From Alphaproteobacteria bacterium (lineage in GTDB: Bacteria; Pseudomonadota; Alphaproteobacteria; Acetobacterales; Acetobacteraceae): 64,000 nucleotides of DNA. The stretch spans positions 186,001-250,000 of the forward strand of contig JADZEB010000004.1 in NCBI GenBank assembly GCA_020850755.1, written 5' to 3'. Every line of letters starts with the position of its first letter. Positions within the stretch are counted from its first letter, which is position 1. Below are positions 18,515 to 27,011 of the stretch, piece by piece. The notes below the pieces were generated by a model. That model ran no database searches. It was not told the DNA's origin and was given only the letters and a program-made list of their open reading frames with translations. Both the position numbers and the translations under genes were made by a program.

Positions 18515-20164
18515 ATGACCGCCACCGCCACCACTGACACGCATCACGCGATCCGCCAGCAAGTACTGTGGACGCGCCTGGTCGCTGTCGTGGAGGAGCA
18601 GGCGCTGACCATGAAGCGCACCGGCTTCTCCACCTCGGTGCGCGAGGCGGACGATCTTTCCTGCGGCGTGTTCGATACGCGCGCGCGCATGCTGGCCCAG
18701 GCCGTCACCGGCACGCCGGGCCATGTCAACAGCATGGCGAACGCGGTCGGCTGGTTCCTGCGCGAATGCCCGCTGGAGACGCTGAAGCCGGGCGATGTGC
18801 TGATCTCCAACAATCCCTGGATCGGCACGGGCCACCTGCACGATCTCTGTGTCGTCGCGCCCTGCTTCCTCGACGGCAGGCCGGTCGCGCTGTTCTCGGC
18901 CACCGCGCACATCGTCGATATCGGCGGGCGCGGCTGGGGTCCGGACGGAAGGCAGGTCTACGAGGAGGGGCTGCACATCCCGGTGATGCACCTCGTGCGC
19001 GAGGGCCGCGTCAACGAGGACCTGCTCAAGATCGTCCGCGGCAATGTGCGCGAGGCGGCGCAGGTGGAAGGCGATGTCTTCTCGCTGATCGCATGCGTGA
19101 GCGAGGCGAACCGCCGGCTCGCCGCGCTGATGCGCGAATACGGCATCGACACGCTGGCGCCGCTGGCCGACTGGCTGATCGCCACCTCCGAGCGTGCGAC
19201 GCGCGAGGCGATCGGCCGCCTGAGGCCCGGCACCTACCGCCACGCCGCCAGGATCGACGGCTACGACCGGCCGATGGATCTGGTCGCGACCGTGACGGTC
19301 GGCGGCGGCGAGATCCTGGTCGATTTCACCGGCACCTCGCCCGCCGCGCCCTTCGGCATCAACCTCGTGCTGAACTACACCCAGGCCTATGCCAGCTACG
19401 GCGTCAAATGCCTGGTGGCGCCCGATATCCCGAACAATGCCGGCAGCCTGGCCCCGATCAAGGTCACCGCGCCCGAAGGCTGCCTGCTCAACGTGCCGCA
19501 TCCCTACCCCGTCTCGGCGCGCCACATCATCGGCCACCTGCTGCCCGACGTGGTGATCGCCGCGCTCGAGGACGCTGTGCCCGGCGGCGGCATGGCCGAT
19601 TGCTCGGCCGCGCTCTGGTGCGCGACCTTCCGGCGCACCGCCGACATGGCGGCCGAGGCGGTGCGCGACGGCCGCCTCGCGCCGCGCCTGTTCGAGGTGT
19701 CGCTGTTCGCCTCGGGCGGGACCGGCGCACGCCGGGACCGCGACGGCCTCTCCACGACTGCCTTCCCTTCCGGCGTGCGCACCATGTCGGTCGAGGTCAC
19801 GGAATCGATCGCGCCGGTAATCATCTGGCGCAAGGAGCTGCGCCCTGGCTCGGGCGGCGAGGGTGCAGCGCGCGGCGGTCTCGGCCAGATCGTCGAGGTG
19901 GCCAGCGCCGATGGCGAGGCCTGGGCCGTGTCGGCGATGTTCGAGCGCGTGCAGTTCCCGGCGCTCGGCCGCAAGGGCGGCGGGGCGGGCGCGGCGGGCA
20001 CGGTGGCATTGGCATCGGGGGTGCAACTGCGCGGCAAGGGCTTGCAGCAGGTGCCGGCGGGCGAGCGGCTGGTGCTCGGCACGCCCGGCGGGGCGGGCTA
20101 CGGCCCGCCGCAGGACCGCCCGGCCGAGGCGATCGCGCGCGACCGCAAGGCCGGGCTAATCTAG
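18515..20164 (+). CDS. Hydantoinase B/oxoprolinase family protein (HyuB-like), without HyuA
   Basis: This 549-residue protein matches the HyuB subunit, which with HyuA forms ATP-dependent hydantoinases, oxoprolinases and acetone carboxylase-like enzymes. Typical stretches are KRTGFSTSVREADDLSCGVFD near the N-terminus, PGDVLISNNPWIGTGHLHD, LFSATAHIVDIGG, DFTGTSPAAPFGINL and the C-terminal GGAGYGPP. The length is usual for HyuB. No HyuA-type ATPase is present in the window, whereas the subunits are normally adjacent or fused. It may use a HyuA encoded elsewhere or act with the M24 enzyme 9 bp upstream. It converges on an acyl-CoA ligase gene with a 22 bp gap. Confidence 0.92.
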   Translation: MTATATTDTHHAIRQQVLWTRLVAVVEEQALTMKRTGFSTSVREADDLSCGVFDTRARMLAQAVTGTPGHVNSMANAVGWFLRECPLETLKPGDVLISNNPWIGTGHLHDLCVVAPCFLDGRPVALFSATAHIVDIGGRGWGPDGRQVYEEGLHIPVMHLVREGRVNEDLLKIVRGNVREAAQVEGDVFSLIACVSEANRRLAALMREYGIDTLAPLADWLIATSERATREAIGRLRPGTYRHAARIDGYDRPMDLVATVTVGGGEILVDFTGTSPAAPFGINLVLNYTQAYASYGVKCLVAPDIPNNAGSLAPIKVTAPEGCLLNVPHPYPVSARHIIGHLLPDVVIAALEDAVPGGGMADCSAALWCATFRRTADMAAEAVRDGRLAPRLFEVSLFASGGTGARRDRDGLSTTAFPSGVRTMSVEVTESIAPVIIWRKELRPGSGGEGAARGGLGQIVEVASADGEAWAVSAMFERVQFPALGRKGGGAGAAGTVALASGVQLRGKGLQQVPAGERLVLGTPGGAGYGPPQDRPAEAIARDRKAGLI

Positions 20165-20186
20165 CGCGAGCGGGGCCGCGTGCGGC

Positions 20187-21662
20187 CTATTGCGACGGCA
20201 GTTCGGCCACGAGCTTCGGCTTAACAAGCTTCCCGGCGCTGTTCTTCGGCAGCTCTGCCTTCACGAACACCTGCTTCGGCACCTTGTAGGGCGCGAGCCG
20301 CGCTTGGCACAGGGCGCGCAGCGCCTCCGGATCCGTCTTGGCGCCGGGGCGCAGACTGACGAAGGCTGCCACCTCCTCGCCCATGTCGCGGCTCGGCCAG
20401 CCGACCACGGCGGCCTCGGCCACCTCGGCGTGCGAGAGCAGCACGGACTCGACCTCGACCGGGTAGATGTTCACCCCGCCGCGGATGATCATGTCCTTCT
20501 TGCGGCCCTTGAGGAACACATAGCCCGCCGCGTTGATCGAGCCGAGATCGCCGGGGAAATACCAGCCATTCTGGAATGCCTCGGCGGTCGCCTCGGGGTC
20601 CTCATAGAATGCCGAGGCGACACCCGGACTGCGATAGGCAAGCCGCCCGACCTCGTCGGGGCCGAGCGCCTTGCCGGCATCGTCGAACACCGCGACCTCG
20701 ACGCCGAACACGGGGCGGCCGACACTGTCCTCGTGCCGGTCGATATCCTCGGGGCGCAGGAGCGAGATCCCGCCGCCCTCGGTGCTGGCATAGTACTCGT
20801 GGAAATTGCGGCACAGCCGGTCGCGGATCGCATGCCGCTCGAACGGGGTCACCGGCGCGCCGGAGGAGAGCAGCAGGTTGAGCCGTCGCACCGGGCCGAG
20901 CGCGCCATCCGGCAGGTCGAGAAGCCGGCGCAGCAGGGTTGGCACCAGGAACAGGCTGGTGGCGTTGCGCGCGGCCAGCTCGGCCACCAGTTCCTGCGGC
21001 TTGTATGGCGGCGGGAACAGAACCAGCGTGCCGCCCGAGAACAGCACCGACATCGAGAAGGTGCGCCCGCCGCCGAAATACATCGGCGTGGCCGACACAT
21101 AGATCTCGCGCCCGTTCAGGCCGAGGTCGATCCAGTGCGTCCAGAAGCGGCGCAGGAACTGGTAGTGCGTGACCATCGGCCCCTTGGGCCGGCCGGTGGT
21201 GCCCGACGAGAGCGAGAGCAGCAGCGGCGCGCTCCCGTCATGCACATGGGCGCGCACAGCACTCGCCGCAGCGGAGGCCGCACGCATCGCCGCCTCGTCA
21301 GCGATCTCGCAAGGCAGATTGGCAAGCGGCGGTGCGTCCGCCTCGACCAGCACGCGCCGCGCATGGAAGCGCTGCGCGATCACCAGCTTCTCGGCCTCGG
21401 TCCAGCGCCAGTCCATCGGCAGCGCGACCGCGCCCATGCGCGCACAGGCATAGAGCGCGACCAGATGCTCGGGCGTGTCCCTGAGCGCGATGCCGACGAC
21501 ATCGCCGGGACGCACGCCACGGGCAACAAGGTGGCCGGCATAGCCCGCCACCAGCACGCCCAGTTCGCGATAGCGCAGCGTGCGCGGCCCGAACTGGATC
21601 GCGGGCTTGTCGGGCTTGGTGCGTGCCTGGTGCGCAAGCCCCTCGGCCAGATTCATCACCAT
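20187..21662 (-). CDS. Class I adenylate-forming acyl-CoA ligase (first paralogue)
   Basis: This 491-residue AMP-dependent ligase activates a carboxylate to its CoA thioester. The phosphate loop LSSGTTGRPKGP, the YYASTEGGG motif, FPGDLG with the ribose-binding Asp, the hinge GRKKDMIIRGGVNIYP and the C-terminal catalytic Lys (NSAGKLVKP) are all present. The start ATG at 21662 follows GAGGG; an ATG two codons later would also serve. It resembles the ligase at 27012 throughout (for example the PMDWRWTEAE versus PIDWRWTVAE stretch), so the two are paralogues flanking the same catabolic block. It is last in a minus-strand series after the TRAP, acyl-CoA dehydrogenase and amidohydrolase genes. The substrate acid is unknown. 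Confidence 0.93.
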   Translation of the reverse strand: MVMNLAEGLAHQARTKPDKPAIQFGPRTLRYRELGVLVAGYAGHLVARGVRPGDVVGIALRDTPEHLVALYACARMGAVALPMDWRWTEAEKLVIAQRFHARRVLVEADAPPLANLPCEIADEAAMRAASAAASAVRAHVHDGSAPLLLSLSSGTTGRPKGPMVTHYQFLRRFWTHWIDLGLNGREIYVSATPMYFGGGRTFSMSVLFSGGTLVLFPPPYKPQELVAELAARNATSLFLVPTLLRRLLDLPDGALGPVRRLNLLLSSGAPVTPFERHAIRDRLCRNFHEYYASTEGGGISLLRPEDIDRHEDSVGRPVFGVEVAVFDDAGKALGPDEVGRLAYRSPGVASAFYEDPEATAEAFQNGWYFPGDLGSINAAGYVFLKGRKKDMIIRGGVNIYPVEVESVLLSHAEVAEAAVVGWPSRDMGEEVAAFVSLRPGAKTDPEALRALCQARLAPYKVPKQVFVKAELPKNSAGKLVKPKLVAELPSQ

Positions 21663-21695
21663 GCTGCGCCCTCATGCCCCATGCTGCCGCGCGCG

Positions 21696-22559
21696 TCAGC
21701 CCGGCAGGCGATAGATGCGCAGCGCATTGTCGCGCAGGAACTTGCGCTTCGGCACCTCGCGCAGGCCGAGTTCCTCGACCTCCTGGCGGGTGCGCTCGAA
21801 GCCGAGCACGGGAAAGTCGGTGCCGAACATCACCTTGTCCTGGCCGTAGGTGTTTATGTAGTTCACGAACTCCTGCGGCCAGTATTTCGGGCTGTGCGCG
21901 TCCGAGCCGATGAACACGTTCTTGTGCTTCCAGGCCATGGCGATCATCTCGCTGGTCCAGGGGATGCCGACATGGATGCCGATGAGCTTCAGTTCGGGGA
22001 AGTCGCACGCCACCGCATCCAGCGCGATCGGGCGGCCGACGGAGCGGCGCGGATAGCTCTGGTCGTAGACCAGCGACTGGCCGACCTGCAACTGCACCGG
22101 GATGTCGAGTTCGACGCACTTGGCATAGAACGGATACCACTTGGCGTGGTCGGGCGCGAGTTCGTACCAGTGCGGATAGAAGTGCGCGCCGACGAAGCCG
22201 TGCTCCTTCACCGCGCGTTCGAGCGCGCGCACGCCGTTCATGCCCTCGGTCGGATCGAGCCCGGCCAGCGCGACGAAGCGCTTCGGGTACTTGCGCACCG
22301 CCTCGGCCACCAGGTCGTAGGGCACATGATAGCAGGCGGGATGACCCTGGATGCCGACCTTGGCCGCGACCAGGAAGGAACGCTCGATGCCGGCGGCGTC
22401 CATCCGCTCGATCATGGTCTCGAGCGAGATGCCTTCATAGGTTTCCTTGTCGACGCCAATCTTGCCGCGGAAAAAGGCCGTGCGATCAGGGCGGTTGGCC
22501 AGTGCCTCCTGGGTCCAGATGTTCACAACGATGTCGATCGCCTTCACGTCGTAGGCCAC
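21696..22559 (-). CDS. Amidohydrolase-2 (COG2159-like) family protein lacking the N-terminal HxH
   Basis: This is a TIM-barrel protein of about 287 residues in the amidohydrolase-2 family, which includes metal-dependent decarboxylases and hydrolases. Later ligand candidates are present: GAHFYPHW (H126, H130), IHVGIPW (H196) and FGTDFPV (D248). The opening strand reads AIDIVVNIW, so both histidines of the usual DxHxH are missing. The start is taken as GTG at 22559, well spaced from AGGAG and aligned with the paralogue at 43515; an ATG two codons upstream (22565) is the alternative but sits almost on the ribosome site. It lies 14 bp after the acyl-CoA dehydrogenase gene. A hydrolytic or decarboxylating step on a CoA or ring-cleavage intermediate is plausible but unproven. 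Confidence 0.88.
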   Translation of the reverse strand: MAYDVKAIDIVVNIWTQEALANRPDRTAFFRGKIGVDKETYEGISLETMIERMDAAGIERSFLVAAKVGIQGHPACYHVPYDLVAEAVRKYPKRFVALAGLDPTEGMNGVRALERAVKEHGFVGAHFYPHWYELAPDHAKWYPFYAKCVELDIPVQLQVGQSLVYDQSYPRRSVGRPIALDAVACDFPELKLIGIHVGIPWTSEMIAMAWKHKNVFIGSDAHSPKYWPQEFVNYINTYGQDKVMFGTDFPVLGFERTRQEVEELGLREVPKRKFLRDNALRIYRLPG

Positions 22560-22573
22560 GGCCATTCTCCTGC

Positions 22574-23719
22574 TCACAGTCCCAATTCGCGCGCGACCAG
22601 GTCGCGCTGGATCTCGTTCGTGCCCTCGCCGAAGCTGTAGAGCCGCGCATCGCGCCAGTAGCGTTGCATGTCGCTTTCCGCCGCATAGCCGGCCGAGGCG
22701 AGAATCTGCATGCCTTGTTCTGCGACATATTGCAGGCACTCGGTGGCGATGATCTTGGCCTGCGCCGCCTGCCGCCGGCAGGCCTGCCCGGTGCCGATCA
22801 GCCAAGCAAGGTGATAAACGGTCAGGCGCGACTGGTCGACCCGCATCTGCATGTCGGCGAGCCGATGACGGATGGTCTGGTTAGCCCCGATCGGGCGGCC
22901 GAACTGCTTGCGCTCCTTGGCATGGGAAAGCGCGCCATCTACTGCCGCCTGCGCGCAGCCGGTGACGGTGGCCGCCATCGAGGCGCGCGAATAGTGCAGC
23001 GTCGACATCAGGTTGCGGAATCCGCGGCCTGCTTCGCCCATCAGCGCCTCGGGGCCGACCGCGACCTCGTCGAAGCCGATGTCCCAGGACGGCATGGCGT
23101 TGTTGCCGAGCTTGGGCAGGCGCGTCATGGCGATGCCGGGTGCCGTGCGCGGCACCAGCAGCATCGAGACGCCCTCGGCGCCGCTGGTTCCTGGCTCACG
23201 CGCGGCGACCAGCAGGAAGTCGGCCCCGCCCGCATCGCTGATCCAGGTCTTGCGCCCGGTGATGCGGAAGCCGCCGTCGGGCTGGGGCGTGGCGCGGGTG
23301 CGGATCGCCGCGGCGTCGGTGCCGGCCTCGGGCTCGGTCAGGGCAAGCGCGATCAGGAGCCGCCCCTCGACCAGGCGCGGCAGGAGCACGCGCCGTTGCG
23401 CGTCGGAGCCATAGGCCAGCAGCGACATAGCGCCGAAGCCGATCACACGATTGAAGATCGAGGCGGCCATGTAGCCGCGATAACCGAGCCGCTCCTGGAT
23501 CAGCGCGACCGTGCGCCAGTCATGGCCGAGCCCGCCCCACTCCGTCGGCAGCCCGGCGGCGAACAGCCCCGCCGCGCCCATCGCCGGCAACAGGTCGTAG
23601 GGCGGGATGTGCTCGCGGTCGCGGCGGCGCACCTCCTCGATCGGCAGGTGGCGGTCCATGAAGCGATCGACGGTCTCGATGAAGGCGAGTTGCTCGTCGC
23701 TGGGCGAGAAATCGATCAT
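22574..23719 (-). CDS. Acyl-CoA dehydrogenase
   Basis: This 381-residue flavoenzyme introduces an alpha-beta double bond into an acyl-CoA and passes electrons to ETF. Family marks are ALTEPEAGTDAAAIRT, GRKTWISDAG, a KERKQFGRPI stretch and the C-terminal GEGTNEIQR with the catalytic base Glu365. Length and domain order are normal for the medium/short-chain group. It begins 3 bp after the TRAP permease gene and ends 14 bp before the amidohydrolase, so all are probably one transcript. Together with the nearby ligases and enoyl-CoA hydratase it supports a beta-oxidation-like route for an imported acid. Confidence 0.95.
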   Translation of the reverse strand: MIDFSPSDEQLAFIETVDRFMDRHLPIEEVRRRDREHIPPYDLLPAMGAAGLFAAGLPTEWGGLGHDWRTVALIQERLGYRGYMAASIFNRVIGFGAMSLLAYGSDAQRRVLLPRLVEGRLLIALALTEPEAGTDAAAIRTRATPQPDGGFRITGRKTWISDAGGADFLLVAAREPGTSGAEGVSMLLVPRTAPGIAMTRLPKLGNNAMPSWDIGFDEVAVGPEALMGEAGRGFRNLMSTLHYSRASMAATVTGCAQAAVDGALSHAKERKQFGRPIGANQTIRHRLADMQMRVDQSRLTVYHLAWLIGTGQACRRQAAQAKIIATECLQYVAEQGMQILASAGYAAESDMQRYWRDARLYSFGEGTNEIQRDLVARELGL

Positions 23720-23722
23720 GCG

Positions 23723-25888
23723 TCACTCCCGCCAGGCAACGCCACGCAGGAACAGGCGCAGCCCGATGACCAGGAACATGGACAGTATGGCAAGCCCGGC
23801 CAGCCAGCGCATCGGGTCGCGCGCATGCATCGACCACGACCCCATCCACCAGATCGCGGCGACGACCATCGCCATCACTGCCCACGCGCCGATGCGCCCG
23901 AAATCGGCCGGTGGATACTGGTTGCCGCCCTCGGCCTGCTCGATCATCGCTTTGATCTCGGGCTCGTGGGCGGACTGGGCCTCCGCCGCGTCGACCTTGC
24001 CGCCGCGCAGCAGGTCCGGCGCAGCGCAGCCCACCAGCACCCCGAGGCCGACCAGATCCGTCATCGCTTCCGGCACGATCAGGCATATGGCGGCGCCAAG
24101 CAGCGCCAGGCGGCGCAGCCAGCCGAGCGGGCCAAACAAGAAGCCAGCCAGCCCGGCCGACAGGGCAAACATGCCCGCCGCGGCCGTGCCGGAGGCCTGA
24201 AGCACCTCGGTCCAGTGCCCGCGCATCAGGAGCGCGGGCGAGGCCACGAACACCATCGGCACAATGAAGGCGGCGATGCCAAGCCGCGAGCCTTCCAGCA
24301 TCGATCTGATCGGATTGGCGCGCGCGATGCCGGCGGCGGCGACGCAGGCGAGAGCGGTCGGCGGCGTGATGTCGGACACGACGCCATAGTAGAAGGCGAA
24401 CATGTGCGCGGCCATATCGGGCACGCCGGCAGTCTTGAGGATCGGGATGATCGTCGCGACCATCGTGATATACACCGCCGAGGCGGTCAGCCCGGTGCCG
24501 AGCAGCATTGCGATCAGGGCCGAGGCGACGAGGAACACCCACAGGCTGTCCTTGGCAACGGCGGCCACCGCCTGGCTCACCTGGAACGACAAGCCGGTGG
24601 CGAAGATCGCACCGATGATGATGCCGGCACAGGCACATGTGGCCGAGAGGCTGCCGGCCGTGCGCGCGGTGGCTTCCAGTGCGTCGGACAGGCGCGACGC
24701 GGACAAGCGTGTCTCGGGCGTGGCGAGCGAGACCACGAGGCAGCCGGCACACGCCACCAACGCCACGATCACGATCGACCAGCCCGCCAGCAGCATCACC
24801 ACGATCACACCGAGCGGCAGCAAGAGATAGCCCTCGCGCAGCAACAGGCGCCAGGGATTGGGCAGGTCGCGCCGGTCGATCCGTGCCATGCCGTAGCGGC
24901 GCGCCTCGAAATGCACGGTCCAGTAGATCGCGAAATAGTAGAGGATTGCCGGGATTGCGGCGGCGATCGCGATCTCGACATAAGGCACGCCCATGAACTC
25001 GGCCATCATGAAGGCGACCGCGCCCATCACCGGAGGCATGATCGCACCGCCGACCGCGGCCGATGCCTCCACCCCTGCGGCGAAAGCCGGGCGGTAGCCG
25101 AGCCGCGTCATCATCGGGATGGTGAAGCTTCCGGTGGTGAGCACGTTGGAAACGCCGCTGCCCGACATGGTGCCGAACAGGGCAGAGGACACCACCGCCG
25201 CCTTGGCCGGCCCGCCGACGCGATGGCCGAACAGGGCGAAGGCCAGCTTGGTGAAGAAGGCGCCGGCGCCGGTGCCCTGCAGCAGGCGACCGAACAGCAG
25301 GAACAGCACGATGTACTGCGCCATCACCAGCACCGGGATGCCGAAGATGCCGGCATCGCCAACGAACAGGGTTTGCAGCAAGGTCGTCACCGATACCGGC
25401 GCGCCGAACAGCACGCCCGGGAAGCGGTCGGCGAACAGGGCGTGGACGCAGAACGCCGCCGAAAGCAGCACCAGCGCCCAGCCGACCGTGCGCCGCACCG
25501 CCTCGAACACCACTAGCACGAGGCTGGTCGATACCCAGAAGTCGATCGTGCGGAAATCGACCGAACGCAGTTCCCAATCCTCGCGCTCGACCAGGAAATA
25601 GGCCAGCGAGACCGCGCACACGGCAAGGCAGGCAAGGTCGAACCCGACCCGCCATCCGCCCTGCGCCAATGGCGTGCCCCACGGCCGCATCGGCGCAGCA
25701 AGGAACAGGATCGCCAGCGCGACCGTGAGGTGAACCGGAAGAAAGAGCACGTTCACCGGCGCGCCATAGACGCCGATATAGATGTGGAAAAGGATCAGGA
25801 ACGAGGCAAGCAGCGCAACCGCCCACGCCACAGGGGCCGGCATGCCGGTTCCCGGCCGGCCGAGCACCGTCCGGAAGGCGCTGCCCAA
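23723..25888 (-). CDS. TRAP transporter fused permease, 4TM/12TM type (TAXI system)
   Basis: This 721-residue polytopic membrane protein joins a DctQ-like N-terminal part to a DctM-like part, the arrangement used with TAXI-type binding proteins. Typical stretches are AVVSSALFGTMSGSGVSNVL, GAIMPPVMGAVAFMMAEF, YYGVVSDITPPTAL and a hydrophobic C-terminal segment. It lies 42 bp downstream of the TAXI binding-protein gene and 3 bp before the acyl-CoA dehydrogenase gene, so uptake and catabolism are probably coexpressed. The ligand is most likely an organic acid, inferred from the surrounding CoA enzymes. Confidence 0.95.
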   Translation of the reverse strand: MGSAFRTVLGRPGTGMPAPVAWAVALLASFLILFHIYIGVYGAPVNVLFLPVHLTVALAILFLAAPMRPWGTPLAQGGWRVGFDLACLAVCAVSLAYFLVEREDWELRSVDFRTIDFWVSTSLVLVVFEAVRRTVGWALVLLSAAFCVHALFADRFPGVLFGAPVSVTTLLQTLFVGDAGIFGIPVLVMAQYIVLFLLFGRLLQGTGAGAFFTKLAFALFGHRVGGPAKAAVVSSALFGTMSGSGVSNVLTTGSFTIPMMTRLGYRPAFAAGVEASAAVGGAIMPPVMGAVAFMMAEFMGVPYVEIAIAAAIPAILYYFAIYWTVHFEARRYGMARIDRRDLPNPWRLLLREGYLLLPLGVIVVMLLAGWSIVIVALVACAGCLVVSLATPETRLSASRLSDALEATARTAGSLSATCACAGIIIGAIFATGLSFQVSQAVAAVAKDSLWVFLVASALIAMLLGTGLTASAVYITMVATIIPILKTAGVPDMAAHMFAFYYGVVSDITPPTALACVAAAGIARANPIRSMLEGSRLGIAAFIVPMVFVASPALLMRGHWTEVLQASGTAAAGMFALSAGLAGFLFGPLGWLRRLALLGAAICLIVPEAMTDLVGLGVLVGCAAPDLLRGGKVDAAEAQSAHEPEIKAMIEQAEGGNQYPPADFGRIGAWAVMAMVVAAIWWMGSWSMHARDPMRWLAGLAILSMFLVIGLRLFLRGVAWRE

Positions 25889-25930
25889 CGGCTCAGGCCC
25901 CTGCTTGCGCGCGCACGGCCTCGCAGCGGC

Positions 25931-26905
25931 TCAGCGGGCCAAGCCCGCTTCGCGGTAGTAGCGCATCGCGCCGGGATGGACCGGGATACGGTTGAAGGCG
26001 AGAGCGCGCTGCGGGGAAACCTCGTCGGCGCCCGGGAACAGGCCGTGGAACTCGCGATGCTTCTCGACCAGCGCCTTGGTGATGCGGTAGGCGAGATCGT
26101 CCGACATCCGCGTGCTGGCCACGATGTGGTTGAAAACATAGGGGCTCGGCGTGGGCTGCGTCACGCTCTGGTAGATGCCGGTGGGCATGGCCTGGATGCC
26201 AGCGCCCGGCAAGAGCTCCTGGTAGCGGTGCCCGGCCGCCTCGTCGAATGGCAGCATGCGGAAACCCGGGCTGCGATCGAGTTGCAGCAGCAGCGAGTAG
26301 CTGGCCGGGCCAGAGAAGAAGGCGACGTCGATCTGCCCGTCCTGGAACATCTGCGTGAGGTTCTGGTAGCCGGCAGAGTTCACCACCCCGCCAGCGCGGC
26401 TGATATCCTCGGGCGACACGCCATGGGCGCCAAGGGCGGCAATGTTCATCGGCCAGAACACCGAGGCGCGCGGGCCGAGCCATACGCGGAGCCCGCGGGT
26501 CTTGAGGTCGGCCAGGCTGCGGATATCAAGGTCCTTGCGCACGATCGCCCAGTGATAGGCGCCGTATGTACTCATGATATGGCGGACATCGGGGGTCGGC
26601 ACGCGCAATTCGCCACGGCCCTGCGCCACGTCGTAGGACTGGAAGGTGTAGGAAAGCACCATCTCTGCCTCGCCGCGCTGCACACGAACAAGGTTCTGCT
26701 CGGTCGGGCCGGGCATGGTCGAGGCGCGGGTGCCCTGCACCTCGCGGTTGATGATCTCGGCCATCTTCGCGGCGAATACCGGGTAGGTGCCCGCGAGCCC
26801 GGAGCCGATGCGGACGAATTGTTGCGCCTGACCGGTCGCAGGCGCACCGATCATGGCGGCCCCGAAGGTGGCAACAGCGAAAAGTGCGGCGCGCCGTCTG
26901 AACAT
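25931..26905 (-). CDS. TAXI family TRAP solute-binding protein
   Basis: This 324-residue periplasmic protein has a signal peptide (MFRRRAALFAVATFGAAMIG, cleavage near GQAQ). The mature start FVRIGSGLAGTYPVFAAKMAE contains the TAXI-type GSGLAGTYP glycine motif. MLPFDEAAGHRYQELLPG and YVFNHIVAST are further family stretches. The start ATG at 26905 follows GGGAGA; a longer reading frame upstream overlaps the divergent promoter region and was not used. It heads the minus-strand operon of TAXI-TRAP, acyl-CoA dehydrogenase, amidohydrolase and ligase, and is divergent from a second ligase with 106 bp between them. Confidence 0.93.
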   Translation of the reverse strand: MFRRRAALFAVATFGAAMIGAPATGQAQQFVRIGSGLAGTYPVFAAKMAEIINREVQGTRASTMPGPTEQNLVRVQRGEAEMVLSYTFQSYDVAQGRGELRVPTPDVRHIMSTYGAYHWAIVRKDLDIRSLADLKTRGLRVWLGPRASVFWPMNIAALGAHGVSPEDISRAGGVVNSAGYQNLTQMFQDGQIDVAFFSGPASYSLLLQLDRSPGFRMLPFDEAAGHRYQELLPGAGIQAMPTGIYQSVTQPTPSPYVFNHIVASTRMSDDLAYRITKALVEKHREFHGLFPGADEVSPQRALAFNRIPVHPGAMRYYREAGLAR

Positions 26906-27011
26906 GGCGGAGTCTCCCTGCTTGTTGGTTACCAGGCCCCGTTGCGGCCCCGTCGGCGGCAGGTATGATCCCCGGAATGGCCTTGCATCACAAGCCCTTG
27001 CTGCCAACCCC

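Noticed and set aside
17123-20026. Minus-strand open frame of about 967 codons opposite the M24 and HyuB genes
   Set aside because: It is antisense to two well-supported genes, rich in Arg, Ala, His and Gly as expected of a GC-rich shadow frame, and matches no family.
22502-25516. Plus-strand open frame of about 1004 codons opposite the acyl-CoA dehydrogenase and TRAP permease genes
   Set aside because: It is antisense to two clear genes and has the His/Arg/Asp-rich composition of a shadow frame.
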